DNA of 64,000 nucleotides. Origin: Colivivens sp964452915 (GTDB lineage: Bacteria; Bacteroidota; Bacteroidia; Bacteroidales; Bacteroidaceae). The stretch is from assembly GCA_964452915.1 (NCBI GenBank), contig CAYVNW010000003.1, positions 45,741 to 109,740 on the forward strand, in the 5' to 3' direction. This document shows positions 17,440 through 26,050 of the stretch, one piece after another. Numbering within the stretch: the stretch's first letter is position 1; each line of letters opens with the position of its first letter. The position numbers were made by a program, and so were the translations under genes. The notes under the pieces were generated by a model. That model was not told the DNA's origin, did no database searches, and worked only from the letters and a program-made list of their open reading frames with translations.

Positions 17440-19557
17440 TTACACTAAGTCCGCACGTCCGCCACACTCTTGAAGAACAGCCTTTGCTACACTGCTTGAA
17501 ACTGGAGCATGATGATCATAGGACATCGTTGATGTAGCACGTCCTGAAGTTATTGTACGAAGAGCTGTTACATATCCGAACATCTCTGACAATGGCACCA
17601 TAGCTTTGATGATTCTGGCACCTGAGCGACTTGTATCCATTCCTTCGACCTGACCTCTTCGTTTGTTCAAGTCACCGATTACATCACCCATATTCTCTTC
17701 CGGAGTTACAACCTCAAGTTTCATGATTGGCTCCATAAGTACAGGCTTCGCTTGCGCACAGGCATTCTTGTAAGCTTGAAGTGCACAAATTTCGAATGAA
17801 AGCTGATCGGAATCTACAGGATGGAAAGAACCGTCTATCAAGCGCACTTTCAATGAGTCCATTGGGAAACCTCCTAGAATACCATTACTCATTGCATTCG
17901 TGAAGCCTTTTTGTACGGCCGGTATAAACTCCTTAGGGATATTACCGCCCTTCACTTCATCTATGAACTGAAGTCCACCTTGTTTAAAATCTTCATCGAC
18001 AGGACCGACTTCCACTATGATATCGGCAAACTTACCACGGCCACCGGACTGCTTCTTGTATACCTCACGCAAGTTAACAGTCTTGGTAATTGCTTCTTTG
18101 TAATTAACCTGTGGCTTACCTTGATTACATTCTACCTTGAACTCACGTTTCAAGCGGTCAATAATAATATCAAGATGAAGTTCTCCCATACCAGAGATGA
18201 CCGTCTGACCACTCTGTTCGTCTGTACGGACAGTAAAGGTCGGATCTTCTTCTGCGAGTTTAGCAAGACCGACAGAAAGTTTATCAAGGTCTTTCTGAGT
18301 TTTCGGTTCTACTGCAATACCAATAACCGGCTCAGGGAAATCCATCGACTCAAGAACGATAGGAGCAGTCTCATCGCAAAGAGTGTCACCTGTATGAATA
18401 TCCTTCAGACCGACAACAGCGCCGATATCTCCTGCAGAGATCTCGTCTACAGGATTTTGATGATTTGAGTGCATTTGGAACAAGCGAGACACACGCTCCT
18501 TCTTCCCAGATCGGCTATTGTACACATAGGATCCTGCAACCACTTTTCCGGAATATACACGGATGAATGTAAGACGGCCTACATATGGGTCAGTGGCGAT
18601 TTTGAATGCGAGAGCTGCAGTCTTATCGTCTTCATCAGGTCGGCGATCTTCCTCTTCCTTTGTTACCGGATTAGTAGCAACTACATTAGGAGTATCAAGT
18701 GGAGACGGCAGGAACGCACAGACATAATCGAGCAATGTCTGAACACCCTTGTTCTTAAAAGAAGAACCACAAAGCATCGGCGTAATCTCCATGCTGACCG
18801 TTCCCTTACGTATAGCATTTATGATTTCATCCTCAGTTATCGTAGATGGATCATCAAAATATTTCTCCATCAAAGCCTCATCGAATTCTGACGCAGTTTC
18901 AAGGAGCTTGTCTCTCCATTCATCAGCTTCAGCCTTCAATTCAGCAGGGATTTCATCTACTTCATATTCTGCGCCAAGAGTCTCATCATGCCAAAGGATA
19001 GCTTTCATTTTTATAAGGTCTACCACTCCCTTAAAGCTCTCCTCTGCACCAATTGGAATAACAATTGCGCATGGCTTTGCGCCAAGGACCTCTTTCATTT
19101 GACGCAAAACTTCAAAAAAGTCAGCGCCCGAACGGTCCATCTTATTAACGTACCCAATACGAGGCACATTATATTTATCAGCTTGGCGCCATACAGTTTC
19201 CGACTGCGGTTCAACACCGCCAACAGCACAATATGCAGCAATTGCGCCATCAAGTACACGCAACGAACGTTCAACCTCTGCGGTAAAGTCGACGTGTCCC
19301 GGGGTGTCAATCAAGTTGATTTTATATTTATTGTTGTTCCAGTTCCAATAAGTTGTAGTTGCAGCTGAAGTAATAGTGATACCACGCTCCTGCTCCTGAG
19401 CCATCCAGTCCATAGTAGCAGCGCCATCGTGAACTTCACCAATCTTGTGCGTAAGTCCTGTATAATACAGGATACGCTCCGAGGTTGTTGTTTTACCGGC
19501 ATCGATATGAGCCATGATACCAATATTACGTGTCAAATGCAAATCACGTTTAGCCAT
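17440..19557 (-). CDS. fusA: Elongation factor G
   Basis: 705 residues. GTPase that drives translocation. G-motifs are intact: G1 AHIDAGKTT near residue 16, G2 RGITITSAA, G3 DTPGHVDF, G4 NKMD. Domains II to V follow, ending with MSYDHHAPVSSSVAKAVLQE. The gene lies between rpsG (52 bp upstream) and rpsJ, so the str and S10 operons are joined; Bacteroidetes often carry a second EF-G elsewhere, and this is the one in the ribosomal context. Confidence 0.99.
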   Translation of the reverse strand: MAKRDLHLTRNIGIMAHIDAGKTTTSERILYYTGLTHKIGEVHDGAATMDWMAQEQERGITITSAATTTYWNWNNNKYKINLIDTPGHVDFTAEVERSLRVLDGAIAAYCAVGGVEPQSETVWRQADKYNVPRIGYVNKMDRSGADFFEVLRQMKEVLGAKPCAIVIPIGAEESFKGVVDLIKMKAILWHDETLGAEYEVDEIPAELKAEADEWRDKLLETASEFDEALMEKYFDDPSTITEDEIINAIRKGTVSMEITPMLCGSSFKNKGVQTLLDYVCAFLPSPLDTPNVVATNPVTKEEEDRRPDEDDKTAALAFKIATDPYVGRLTFIRVYSGKVVAGSYVYNSRSGKKERVSRLFQMHSNHQNPVDEISAGDIGAVVGLKDIHTGDTLCDETAPIVLESMDFPEPVIGIAVEPKTQKDLDKLSVGLAKLAEEDPTFTVRTDEQSGQTVISGMGELHLDIIIDRLKREFKVECNQGKPQVNYKEAITKTVNLREVYKKQSGGRGKFADIIVEVGPVDEDFKQGGLQFIDEVKGGNIPKEFIPAVQKGFTNAMSNGILGGFPMDSLKVRLIDGSFHPVDSDQLSFEICALQAYKNACAQAKPVLMEPIMKLEVVTPEENMGDVIGDLNKRRGQVEGMDTSRSGARIIKAMVPLSEMFGYVTALRTITSGRATSTMSYDHHAPVSSSVAKAVLQECGGRADLV

Positions 19558-19609
19558 AAATAAATTTTCCCTTTTCCTAATTACCTTTACTCTTTATATC
19601 AAATTGCAT

Positions 19610-20086
19610 TTAGAATCTGAAGTGTGCGAACGCACGGTTTGCTTCAGCCATACGGTGCATATCCTCTTTACGCTTAAATGCGCCACCCTGCTCATTATAA
19701 GCATCCATAATCTCTGCAGAGAGCTTCTCAGCCATATTTTTTCCAGAGCGTTTACGAGCAAACGAGATCATATTCTTCATTGAAATAGCTTCTTTACGAT
19801 CCGGACGTATTTCAGTAGGCACCTGGAATGTTGCACCACCAATACGGCGTGACTTTACCTCCACCTGTGGAGTAATATTATCAAGAGCCTTCTTCCATAT
19901 CTCTACAGAAGGCTTGTCAGCATCCTTCATTTTGTTTTCAACAATTGAAAGTGCATTGTAGAAGATAGAGTAAGCTATACTCTTCTTTCCGTCATACATT
20001 AAGTGATTTACGAATTTAGTCACTTTTACATCACCATAAACCGGATCAGGCAAGATCACGTGTTTCTTTGGTTTAGCTTTTCTCAT
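19610..20086 (-). CDS. rpsG: 30S ribosomal protein uS7
   Basis: 158 residues from the ATG at 20086 (MRKAKPKKHVILPDPVYGDV), the normal length; the open frame upstream to 20122 adds 12 non-conserved residues. Contains GGATFQVPTEIRPDRKEAIS and ENMEK-like C-terminal helices ending HRMAEANRAFAHFRF. Primary assembly protein of the 30S head. The 125-bp gap to rpsL is unusually long for this cluster. Confidence 0.98.
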   Translation of the reverse strand: MRKAKPKKHVILPDPVYGDVKVTKFVNHLMYDGKKSIAYSIFYNALSIVENKMKDADKPSVEIWKKALDNITPQVEVKSRRIGGATFQVPTEIRPDRKEAISMKNMISFARKRSGKNMAEKLSAEIMDAYNEQGGAFKRKEDMHRMAEANRAFAHFRF

Positions 20087-20211
20087 TGTTTTTTCTGTTT
20101 GAATTTTAGTCTGAGGTTGCAAATTGTGTTACTTCAACATTCTCTCTCGAACATTTACTCAACCATCTTTAGCGTCCATCAAACTGACCGATTGAACATT
20201 TGATTTACGTG

Positions 20212-20592
20212 TTACTTTTTAGCCCTTGGACGCTTTGCTCCATACTTTGAGCGACGCTGTGTGCGGCTTTCCACACCAGCTGTATCAAGTGCGCCTCGAA
20301 TGATATGATAACGTACACCTGGAAGATCCTTCACACGTCCACCACGAACAAGTACAATAGAGTGCTCTTGTAAGTTGTGTCCCTCTCCAGGGATGTATGA
20401 GTTAACTTCCTTTTTGTTTGTCAAGCGGACACGTGCAACTTTACGCATCGCTGAATTAGGTTTCTTTGGTGTTGTTGTGTAGACACGCACACATACGCCA
20501 CGACGTTGCGGACATGCATCCAATGCAGGCGACTTGCTTTTGTCTTCCAACACCTTTCTACCTTTTCTTACTAATTGTTGAATAGTAGGCAT
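20212..20592 (-). CDS. rpsL: 30S ribosomal protein uS12
   Basis: 126 residues: MPTIQQLVRKGRKVLEDKSK, the decoding loop TTPKKPNSAMRKVARVRLTN with the lysine whose change gives streptomycin resistance (wild-type Lys present), and RGGRVKDLPGVRYHIIRGAL. First gene of the 18-kb ribosomal run, with a promoter about 130 bp upstream. Confidence 0.99.
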   Translation of the reverse strand: MPTIQQLVRKGRKVLEDKSKSPALDACPQRRGVCVRVYTTTPKKPNSAMRKVARVRLTNKKEVNSYIPGEGHNLQEHSIVLVRGGRVKDLPGVRYHIIRGALDTAGVESRTQRRSKYGAKRPRAKK

Positions 20593-20721
20593 TTCTTTAA
20601 TTTTTATATTATTATTTTATATATTACATTCAATTCGCTTTGCTTCGCCCACATATTGTGAGACAAACCTATAATGCGCCAGACGGGGTAACGTCTACGC
20701 ACAAAAGTCCAAAAAGCGGTG

Positions 20722-20750
20722 CAAAGGTAGTAAAAATCTTTCAATCGCAA
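20722..20750 (-). promoter_or_regulatory. Promoter of the rpsL-rplQ supercluster
   Basis: Minus strand carries TTG (20750-20748), an 18-bp spacer and TACCTTTG (20729-20722), matching the Bacteroidetes -33/-7 consensus. Transcription would start near 20715 and give a leader of about 120 nt before rpsL. The leader has a small stem, AGACG (20696-20692 on the minus strand) pairing with CGTCT (20685-20681), which could be extended by flanking GCG/CGC. Apart from these and the upstream terminator the 348-bp gap contains nothing recognisable. Confidence 0.75.
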
Positions 20751-20866
20751 TCTTTAAATTGATTTTTTTATACACAAACAATATGTATTTCACTAAAAAG
20801 TCCTTGTTTTTTATTGTTCAGACGTTCAACAAGACATTTTAAGAGTACAAATATCTGATTGTAGAC

Positions 20867-20912
20867 AATAAGAAAGAGACTGGATGTGCATGCTTTAAAC
20901 ACATCCAGTCTC
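20867..20912 (-). terminator. Strong terminator after the DUF3467 gene
   Basis: Perfect 13-bp inverted repeat GAGACTGGATGTG (20876-20888) and CACATCCAGTCTC (20900-20912) with an 11-nt loop; on the minus strand the stem is followed by TTTCTTATT. It separates DUF3467 from the rpsL promoter. Confidence 0.85.
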
Positions 20913-20940
20913 CTAAAGTAATAATTACATCTAACGTAGA

Positions 20941-21249
20941 TTACGCCTCACCGGTTCCAAATGGGGCAATGGTACGCCCCATGTCTGGTTGATGTAAATC
21001 GATCTTACCAAATTGCGACTCATAATCACTAATTCTTTTCTGCAATGCCATCATCAAGCGCTTTGCATGTTCTGGAGTCATAATAATACGAGAACGCACT
21101 TCTGCCTTTGTTGCCCCTGGCAAGAATGCAGCAAAGTCGATCACAAACTCTGATGTGGCATTTGCAACTATAGCGAAGTTTGAATAGATACCAAATGCCA
21201 CTTCCGGTTTGATTTCTACCTGTAATTGATTATTGTTTTCTTTATCCAT
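20941..21249 (-). CDS. DUF3467 family protein
   Basis: 102 residues, small and soluble, no signal peptide. The central block FGIYSNFAIVANATSEFVID and the following MTPEHAKRLMMALQKRISDY match DUF3467, a Bacteroidetes protein of unknown function that is usually encoded between rpoC and rpsL. Here the rpsL side is kept but the gene upstream is dsbD (79 bp away), and a strong terminator separates it from rpsL. No clear promoter was found in the 79-bp gap, so it may be read through from dsbD. A role linked to transcription or translation is suggested only by its usual neighbourhood. Confidence 0.85.
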   Translation of the reverse strand: MDKENNNQLQVEIKPEVAFGIYSNFAIVANATSEFVIDFAAFLPGATKAEVRSRIIMTPEHAKRLMMALQKRISDYESQFGKIDLHQPDMGRTIAPFGTGEA

Positions 21250-21327
21250 AATGTATTATATATATAAATGTACGCGCGTATAAAATAAGGTGTACAAATT
21301 CTTGTCTGTGAAAGGAGGCAAAGGGGC

Positions 21328-23412
21328 CTACTTCTTCTTTACTTGTTTGTTGTATGCTTCTAACCCTTTATGCAGAAACTCCTTATAATGGTCTACGTTA
21401 TCATCAAACGTATAGCTTGCAGCCAAAGGTTTACCGTAATTATCGAGCAAGACATAGAATGGTTGAGCGTTCGCCCCAAACTTAGAACTCTGGAAATAAC
21501 TCCACTTGTCACCGACAGTACGCAATTTCTGAGCCTGCCCGTTATTAGTTATAACTATCGGCTCTGGCAGAGGAGTCTTGTCGTCGACATAGAGTTGTAT
21601 AAGCACATAGTCATTCGACAAAATGTCTGAAACTTGGGGATCGGTCCAAACCGCAGCCTCCATCTTCCGGCAGTTAACACACCCGAATCCTGTAAAATCA
21701 ATTATTACCGGTTTATTCTCCGCCTTTGCTATCTGCATACCCAAATCATAGTCTGTCGCACGCACTTTCACCTCTGATGGTTGTAAATTAAAGTCTTGCG
21801 TAGACATAGGTGGAGAGAAAGCACTGACTGCTTTTAGCGGAGCGCCCCAAAGCCCTGGCACCATATAGATTGCAAAAGCCAAGGAAATGAGCCCGAGGAA
21901 GAAGCGAGTAACACCAATATTTCGTTCTTCGGCATCATCATGAGGAAACTTGATAAGTCCGAACAAATACAGCGCGAGGCACAAGGCCAAGCCTATCCAT
22001 AATGCGAGGAACGTCTCTCGATCGAGTATGTGCCATCCATATGCCAAATCAGCCACAGAGAGGAACTTGAGAGCGAAAGCCAGCTCAATAAATCCAAGCA
22101 CGACCTTAACCGTATTCATCCATCCGCCACTCTTAGGCATGGATTTAAGCCAACTTGGAAATATAGCAAAGATCGTAAACGGGAGGGCGAGTGCTATTGC
22201 AAAACCAAACATACCAACGGCTGGTGACAAAATATCTCCCGACGTAGATACTTCGACAAGCAAGAACCCAATAATCGGACCGGTACACGAGAAACTGACT
22301 AGAGTCAACGTAAAAGCCATAAGAAAAATACCGATAAGCCCACCCGTCTTCTCTGCCTTGCTGTCGACAGCGTTACTCCATGAAGAAGGCAGTTGGAGTT
22401 CGAACGCACCAAAGAACGACGCTGCGAAAACTACCAACATGAGGAAGAAGAATATGTTGAATATAGCGTTGGTCGATAACGAGTTGAGTGCGCTTGCTCC
22501 AAACAGGGCTGTAACGATCAGTCCCAAAGCCAAATAAATTACGACTATAGAAACACCATATATAATAGCATCTTGTACGCCTTTGCGTCTATCGCCTGAC
22601 CGCTTCAAAAAGAAACTGACCGTCATTGGTATAATCGGCCATACACACGGGGTCACAAGTGCCACAAGTCCGCCCAGCAGTCCGAGCACAAAAATATGCC
22701 AAAGACTGTTATCTTCGGTGGTCTTATTGTCAAAAGCCTTCAATTGATCAATGACCGGAGCCCACAAATCATCAGTATCTGTTAGACTTAAGGCTACTAC
22801 TGAGTCTACAGCAGAAGAATCTATTACCACGTCATCCGAGGGTTCATCAACGGCTTGTTCCTCCGTTTTCTCATCTGATGCCACACCTGTCTCAGACTGA
22901 TCATTCAGAACAACTTCATCATCTTTTTTTTTATTATCAACCTTCACTTTTGATTTCGACTCACCATCATAAGTAAAGTCCACCTTTGTAGGAGCCGTAC
23001 ATGTTTGGTCGTTGCATGCTCCATATTCAAGATAACCCTCAATATGGTACTTTCCGCCTTTAAAAGAAATCTTTTGCACGAACGTAGCTGTATTTTCGAA
23101 GTAATACACTTCAGAATCAAACATTTCCTCGTATTTCTTCGTCGCCGTTCCCTTTGGGGTTAACACACCATCAAGTTCGGCCCCAGTAATTTTCTCTATA
23201 TTGATGGTTGTGGGCGTAGGTCCATATTCAACCACATTAGTCGAATACATATGCCATCCCTTCTGAATAGCCGCTGTAAAACTTATTTCGCCCTCTGTTG
23301 CCGAAACCTCTTTAAACTGAGTTTTAACTTGCACAGGATTCGTAATTTGAGCGGACACAAGCGAAACTATCGCAAGGAACGCACACGTAATTGCCATTTT
23401 AAGTCTTGTCAT
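21328..23412 (-). CDS. dsbD: DsbD-type thiol:disulfide interchange protein
   Basis: 694 residues in three parts. A signal peptide (ends VSAQ) leads to a periplasmic N-terminal domain (about 25-165) with the cysteine pair YGACNDQTC. An acidic linker (165-235) precedes about eight membrane helices (240-540) that include LVTPCVWPIIPMTVSFF and SCTGPIIGFLL, each with a core cysteine. A C-terminal thioredoxin-like domain (about 560-694) has the CVNC active site at 578-581. It would pass electrons from cytoplasmic thioredoxin to periplasmic proteins. Start at 23412 is preferred, an ATG 15 bp downstream is possible. Confidence 0.93.
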   Translation of the reverse strand: MTRLKMAITCAFLAIVSLVSAQITNPVQVKTQFKEVSATEGEISFTAAIQKGWHMYSTNVVEYGPTPTTINIEKITGAELDGVLTPKGTATKKYEEMFDSEVYYFENTATFVQKISFKGGKYHIEGYLEYGACNDQTCTAPTKVDFTYDGESKSKVKVDNKKKDDEVVLNDQSETGVASDEKTEEQAVDEPSDDVVIDSSAVDSVVALSLTDTDDLWAPVIDQLKAFDNKTTEDNSLWHIFVLGLLGGLVALVTPCVWPIIPMTVSFFLKRSGDRRKGVQDAIIYGVSIVVIYLALGLIVTALFGASALNSLSTNAIFNIFFFLMLVVFAASFFGAFELQLPSSWSNAVDSKAEKTGGLIGIFLMAFTLTLVSFSCTGPIIGFLLVEVSTSGDILSPAVGMFGFAIALALPFTIFAIFPSWLKSMPKSGGWMNTVKVVLGFIELAFALKFLSVADLAYGWHILDRETFLALWIGLALCLALYLFGLIKFPHDDAEERNIGVTRFFLGLISLAFAIYMVPGLWGAPLKAVSAFSPPMSTQDFNLQPSEVKVRATDYDLGMQIAKAENKPVIIDFTGFGCVNCRKMEAAVWTDPQVSDILSNDYVLIQLYVDDKTPLPEPIVITNNGQAQKLRTVGDKWSYFQSSKFGANAQPFYVLLDNYGKPLAASYTFDDNVDHYKEFLHKGLEAYNKQVKKK

Positions 23413-23437
23413 AATACTGCTTTCTAAATATTTCCTG

Positions 23438-23468
23438 CAAATTTACTACATTTTTATATATGGTCAAA
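23438..23468 (-). promoter_or_regulatory. Promoter of dsbD
   Basis: Minus strand reads TTTG (23468-23465), exactly 19 bp, then TAAATTTG (23445-23438). This is a full match to the Bacteroidetes consensus, 26 bp before the dsbD start codon. Confidence 0.75.
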
Positions 23469-23727
23469 CACGATTAAGGATTATTAAGTACAAAAGCATG
23501 AACTGTAGACAACAATAATTAGAATTAAAGGCAGTTTATGTCGCATTTCGTTCCGACGGCCTGCCTCATCAATAGTTAATAAAGAGATCATATTACACAC
23601 GACACAATCACTATTTCTATACCTACATACAATTTTAAGCCACGTTGGACCTTCAACATGCCAGCACACATACAATGCCCATGCATCTCCGCTGAGCACT
23701 TGCATACCAAGCAATCATTATCGACTG
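23469..23727. other. Spacer without recognisable genes
   Basis: Between the dsbD promoter and the TonB-domain gene. A 76-codon open frame on the minus strand (23484-23714) has no family resemblance, no ribosome site and is cysteine/tryptophan-rich in an irregular way, so I do not call it a gene. No terminator-quality hairpin was seen. Confidence 0.4.
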
Positions 23728-24180
23728 CTAAATATCAATGGTCTGCAAAGTAGAAAAAGATGCTTTACCATGGCGTATTGGCACGTCAATGCTAATCTGG
23801 CTTTTGATTTTTTTCTTTCCTTGCCTTGCAGGCTTAAATTTCAGTTTCTTGACGACGCGCATAGCCTCATTGTCCAACTCGTGACCCAAGCTGCGGACAA
23901 TACTGACATCACGTATCCGTCCCTTTTCATTGACTACACATACAAGTTGGATCATTCCGCTTACGTCTGCCTTATTAGGAACATGCTTGAATTTCTCCTC
24001 AATAAACTTATTGAGTGCTTTCTTGCCCCCTTTATACTCTGCGTCTTTGATTGTTTCACGCGACATTATCTGTTCACGAGAATCAATATCAGGAAATCCA
24101 AATTCAAAAAATTGTGCTCTTCCATGCAAGCGACCTATGCAAAGCATCACGAGCATTAAAATAACTGTCTTTTGTTTCAT
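23728..24180 (-). CDS. Secreted protein with TonB C-terminal domain
   Basis: 150 residues from the ATG at 24180. An N-terminal hydrophobic segment (VILMLVMLCIGRLHG) ends in a likely signal-peptidase site before AQFFEFG. Residues ~70-145 form a TonB C-terminal domain: SGMIQLVCVVNEKGRIRDVS, LGHELDNEAMRVVKKLKFKP, then QISIDVPI. Full TonB has a membrane anchor and a long Pro-rich spacer; both are missing, so this is a short TonB-domain protein rather than a classical energy transducer. Such forms are common in Bacteroidetes and their role is unclear. It diverges from the purH/mre operon. Confidence 0.8.
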   Translation of the reverse strand: MKQKTVILMLVMLCIGRLHGRAQFFEFGFPDIDSREQIMSRETIKDAEYKGGKKALNKFIEEKFKHVPNKADVSGMIQLVCVVNEKGRIRDVSIVRSLGHELDNEAMRVVKKLKFKPARQGKKKIKSQISIDVPIRHGKASFSTLQTIDI

Positions 24181-24199
24181 CTTTATAATGTCTGTGGTG

Positions 24200-24229
24200 C
24201 AAAAGTAATTAATCTTAGGCTTTTTCAAA
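24200..24229 (-). promoter_or_regulatory. Promoter of the TonB-domain gene
   Basis: Minus strand TTTG (24229-24226), 18-bp spacer, TACTTTTG (24207-24200). The start codon follows 20 bp downstream. Confidence 0.7.
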
Positions 24230-24270
24230 AATAAATCCACAAGAAATTTACAACTATCAGTTTAATTCGC

Positions 24271-24278
24271 TAAATTTG
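24271..24278 (+). promoter_or_regulatory. -7 box of the purH/mre operon
   Basis: Reads TAAATTTG followed by CA, a full -7 match 40 bp before the start codon at 24319. The -33 region about 20 bp upstream is TTTA, one base off. It is back-to-back with the TonB-gene promoter, with the two -33 regions less than 25 bp apart. Confidence 0.6.
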
Positions 24279-24318
24279 CAGTTCCAATATGGGGTAATAG
24301 TATACAAATTACAAAAGA

Positions 24319-24915
24319 ATGGGTTCAACGAAGAAGATCAAAAGTGCACTGATATCAGTGTATCACAAGGAAGGATTAGAAGAATTGTTGGCTGAACTGA
24401 ATAAGAATGGAGTAAAATTCTTGTCTACAGGTGGCACACAAGCGTTCATCGAGAATTTAGGGTATGAATGCAAGAAGGTCGAAGAGTTGACGACCTATCC
24501 ATCAATACTTGGAGGACGTGTAAAGACCTTACATCCTAAAGTTTTTGGTGGAATATTAGGGCGTCGCGAATTGAAGTCAGACAGAGACGAAATGGAAAAA
24601 TATGGGATACCGGAAATCGATTTAGTCGTGGTTGACCTATACCCATTCGAGGAAACTGTGGCACATACCAATAACGAATCAGAAATTATTGAGAAAATAG
24701 ATATAGGGGGTATTTCACTCATCAGAGCCGCTGCGAAAAACTTCAACGACGTGGTAATTGTTCCAAGTCAGGATGAATATGGAGCTCTTGTGGATATTTT
24801 GAGAAAGCAAGAAGCAGAGACAACCAAAGAGCAACGCAAATGGTTCGCTGAGCGTGCATTTGCAACGAGCTCAGCCTATGATAAAGCTATTCATGAATAT
24901 TTCTGTAAGAAATAA
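24319..24915 (+). CDS. purH: IMP cyclohydrolase (PurH N-terminal domain only)
   Basis: 198 residues. It matches the MGS-fold IMP cyclohydrolase half of PurH from end to end: ALISVYHKEGLEELL, FLSTGGTQAFIENLG, GGRVKTLHPKVFGGILGRRE, DLVVVDLYPFEETV, IDIGGISLIRAAAKNFNDVV and AFATSSAYDKAIHEYF. It then stops cleanly, and only 56 bp remain before mreB, so the ~310-residue AICAR formyltransferase half is not here. The cyclohydrolase closes FAICAR to IMP, the last purine step; the preceding formylation must come from another gene. It leads the mre operon, the same neighbourhood in which full-length purH is found in Bacteroides. Confidence 0.9.
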   Translation: MGSTKKIKSALISVYHKEGLEELLAELNKNGVKFLSTGGTQAFIENLGYECKKVEELTTYPSILGGRVKTLHPKVFGGILGRRELKSDRDEMEKYGIPEIDLVVVDLYPFEETVAHTNNESEIIEKIDIGGISLIRAAAKNFNDVVIVPSQDEYGALVDILRKQEAETTKEQRKWFAERAFATSSAYDKAIHEYFCKK

Positions 24916-24971
24916 GCACACATAGCATGGCATTTGGAAAAAGACAATACAATATAATATAAGGATTGAAT

Positions 24972-26009
24972 ATGGGATTTTTTTCAAGTCTATTCTCATT
25001 AACACAAGACATAGCGATGGACTTGGGCACAGCCAATACCATCATTATCAGCAATGGAAAGATCGTTGTCGACGAGCCTTCAGTCGTTGCATTGGACCGG
25101 AAAACTAACAAGATGATAGAAGTTGGGAAAAAGGCTAAAATGATGCATGAGAAGACACATCCGGACATCCGGACTTGCCGGCCATTGAAAGACGGAGTAA
25201 TTGCAGATTTCAATGCCTGCGAGCAAATGATGCGAGGCCTTATCAAAAAGATCAACAATGGACACAGTTTCCTAACGCCTTCATTAAGAATGGTCATTGG
25301 AGTACCATCGGGCTCAACTGAAGTAGAATTACGTGCAGTCCGCGACAGTGCAGAGCATTCCGGTGGTCGTGATGTTTACCTCGTATTTGAGCCTATGGCC
25401 GCTGCTATAGGTATTGGACTTGATGTCACTGCACCTGAAGGACATATGGTAGTTGATATAGGAGGTGGCTCGACCGAAATTGCCGTTATTTCACTTTGTG
25501 GTATCGTCTCAAATAGTTCCATACGTGTGGCAGGAGACGAACTGACAGCAGACATACAAGAATACATGAGCCGTCAGCACAATGTAAAAGTTTCAGAGCG
25601 TATGGCTGAGCGCATAAAGATAAATGTGGGATCAGCACTGACAGATCTTGTTGACAATGCGCCAGAGGAATATGTGGTACATGGACCGAACCGAATCACC
25701 GCACTCCCTATGGAGATATCTGTTTGCTACCAAGAAATTGCGCACTGCATCGACAAATCTGTGGCAAAAATAGAAACGGCGATACTAAACGCACTTGAAA
25801 AGACCCCACCAGAGATTTATGCAGATATCGTAAAGAATGGTATTTATCTCACAGGAGGAGGAGCTTTATTGAGAGGGCTTGACAAACGGTTGACTGACAA
25901 GATTCATATTCCTTTCCATATCGCGGAAGATCCACTTCATAGCGTTGCAAAAGGAACTGGAATTGCCTTAAAGAACCTCCATCTCTATGATGCCGTACTC
26001 ATGCGGTAG
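24972..26009 (+). CDS. mreB: Rod-shape actin homologue MreB
   Basis: 345 residues from the ATG at 24972, which is preceded by AAGGAT; a TTG in the same frame 6 bp earlier is less likely. Actin-type ATPase motifs: phosphate-1 DLGTANT, connect-1, phosphate-2 VVDIGGGSTEIAVI, adenosine YLTGGGALLRGL. A hydrophobic N-terminus (MGFFSSLFSLTQD) fits membrane attachment. It polymerises under the inner membrane and guides the elongation machine encoded by the following genes. Confidence 0.98.
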   Translation: MGFFSSLFSLTQDIAMDLGTANTIIISNGKIVVDEPSVVALDRKTNKMIEVGKKAKMMHEKTHPDIRTCRPLKDGVIADFNACEQMMRGLIKKINNGHSFLTPSLRMVIGVPSGSTEVELRAVRDSAEHSGGRDVYLVFEPMAAAIGIGLDVTAPEGHMVVDIGGGSTEIAVISLCGIVSNSSIRVAGDELTADIQEYMSRQHNVKVSERMAERIKINVGSALTDLVDNAPEEYVVHGPNRITALPMEISVCYQEIAHCIDKSVAKIETAILNALEKTPPEIYADIVKNGIYLTGGGALLRGLDKRLTDKIHIPFHIAEDPLHSVAKGTGIALKNLHLYDAVLMR

Positions 26010-26050
26010 TGAATGCACGAGTTCGTAAATAACGGCAAGACTGCTTTGAT

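Noticed and set aside
17911..18891. Plus-strand open frames of 185 and 140 codons over fusA
   Set aside because: They lie entirely opposite the conserved EF-G gene and show no domain or start signal.
21950..22537. 195-codon plus-strand frame over dsbD
   Set aside because: Shadow of the membrane part of DsbD; irregular Ser/Pro/Lys composition and no homology.
23484..23714. 76-codon minus-strand frame between dsbD and the TonB-domain gene
   Set aside because: No ribosome site, no promoter-linked start, odd composition and no recognisable family.
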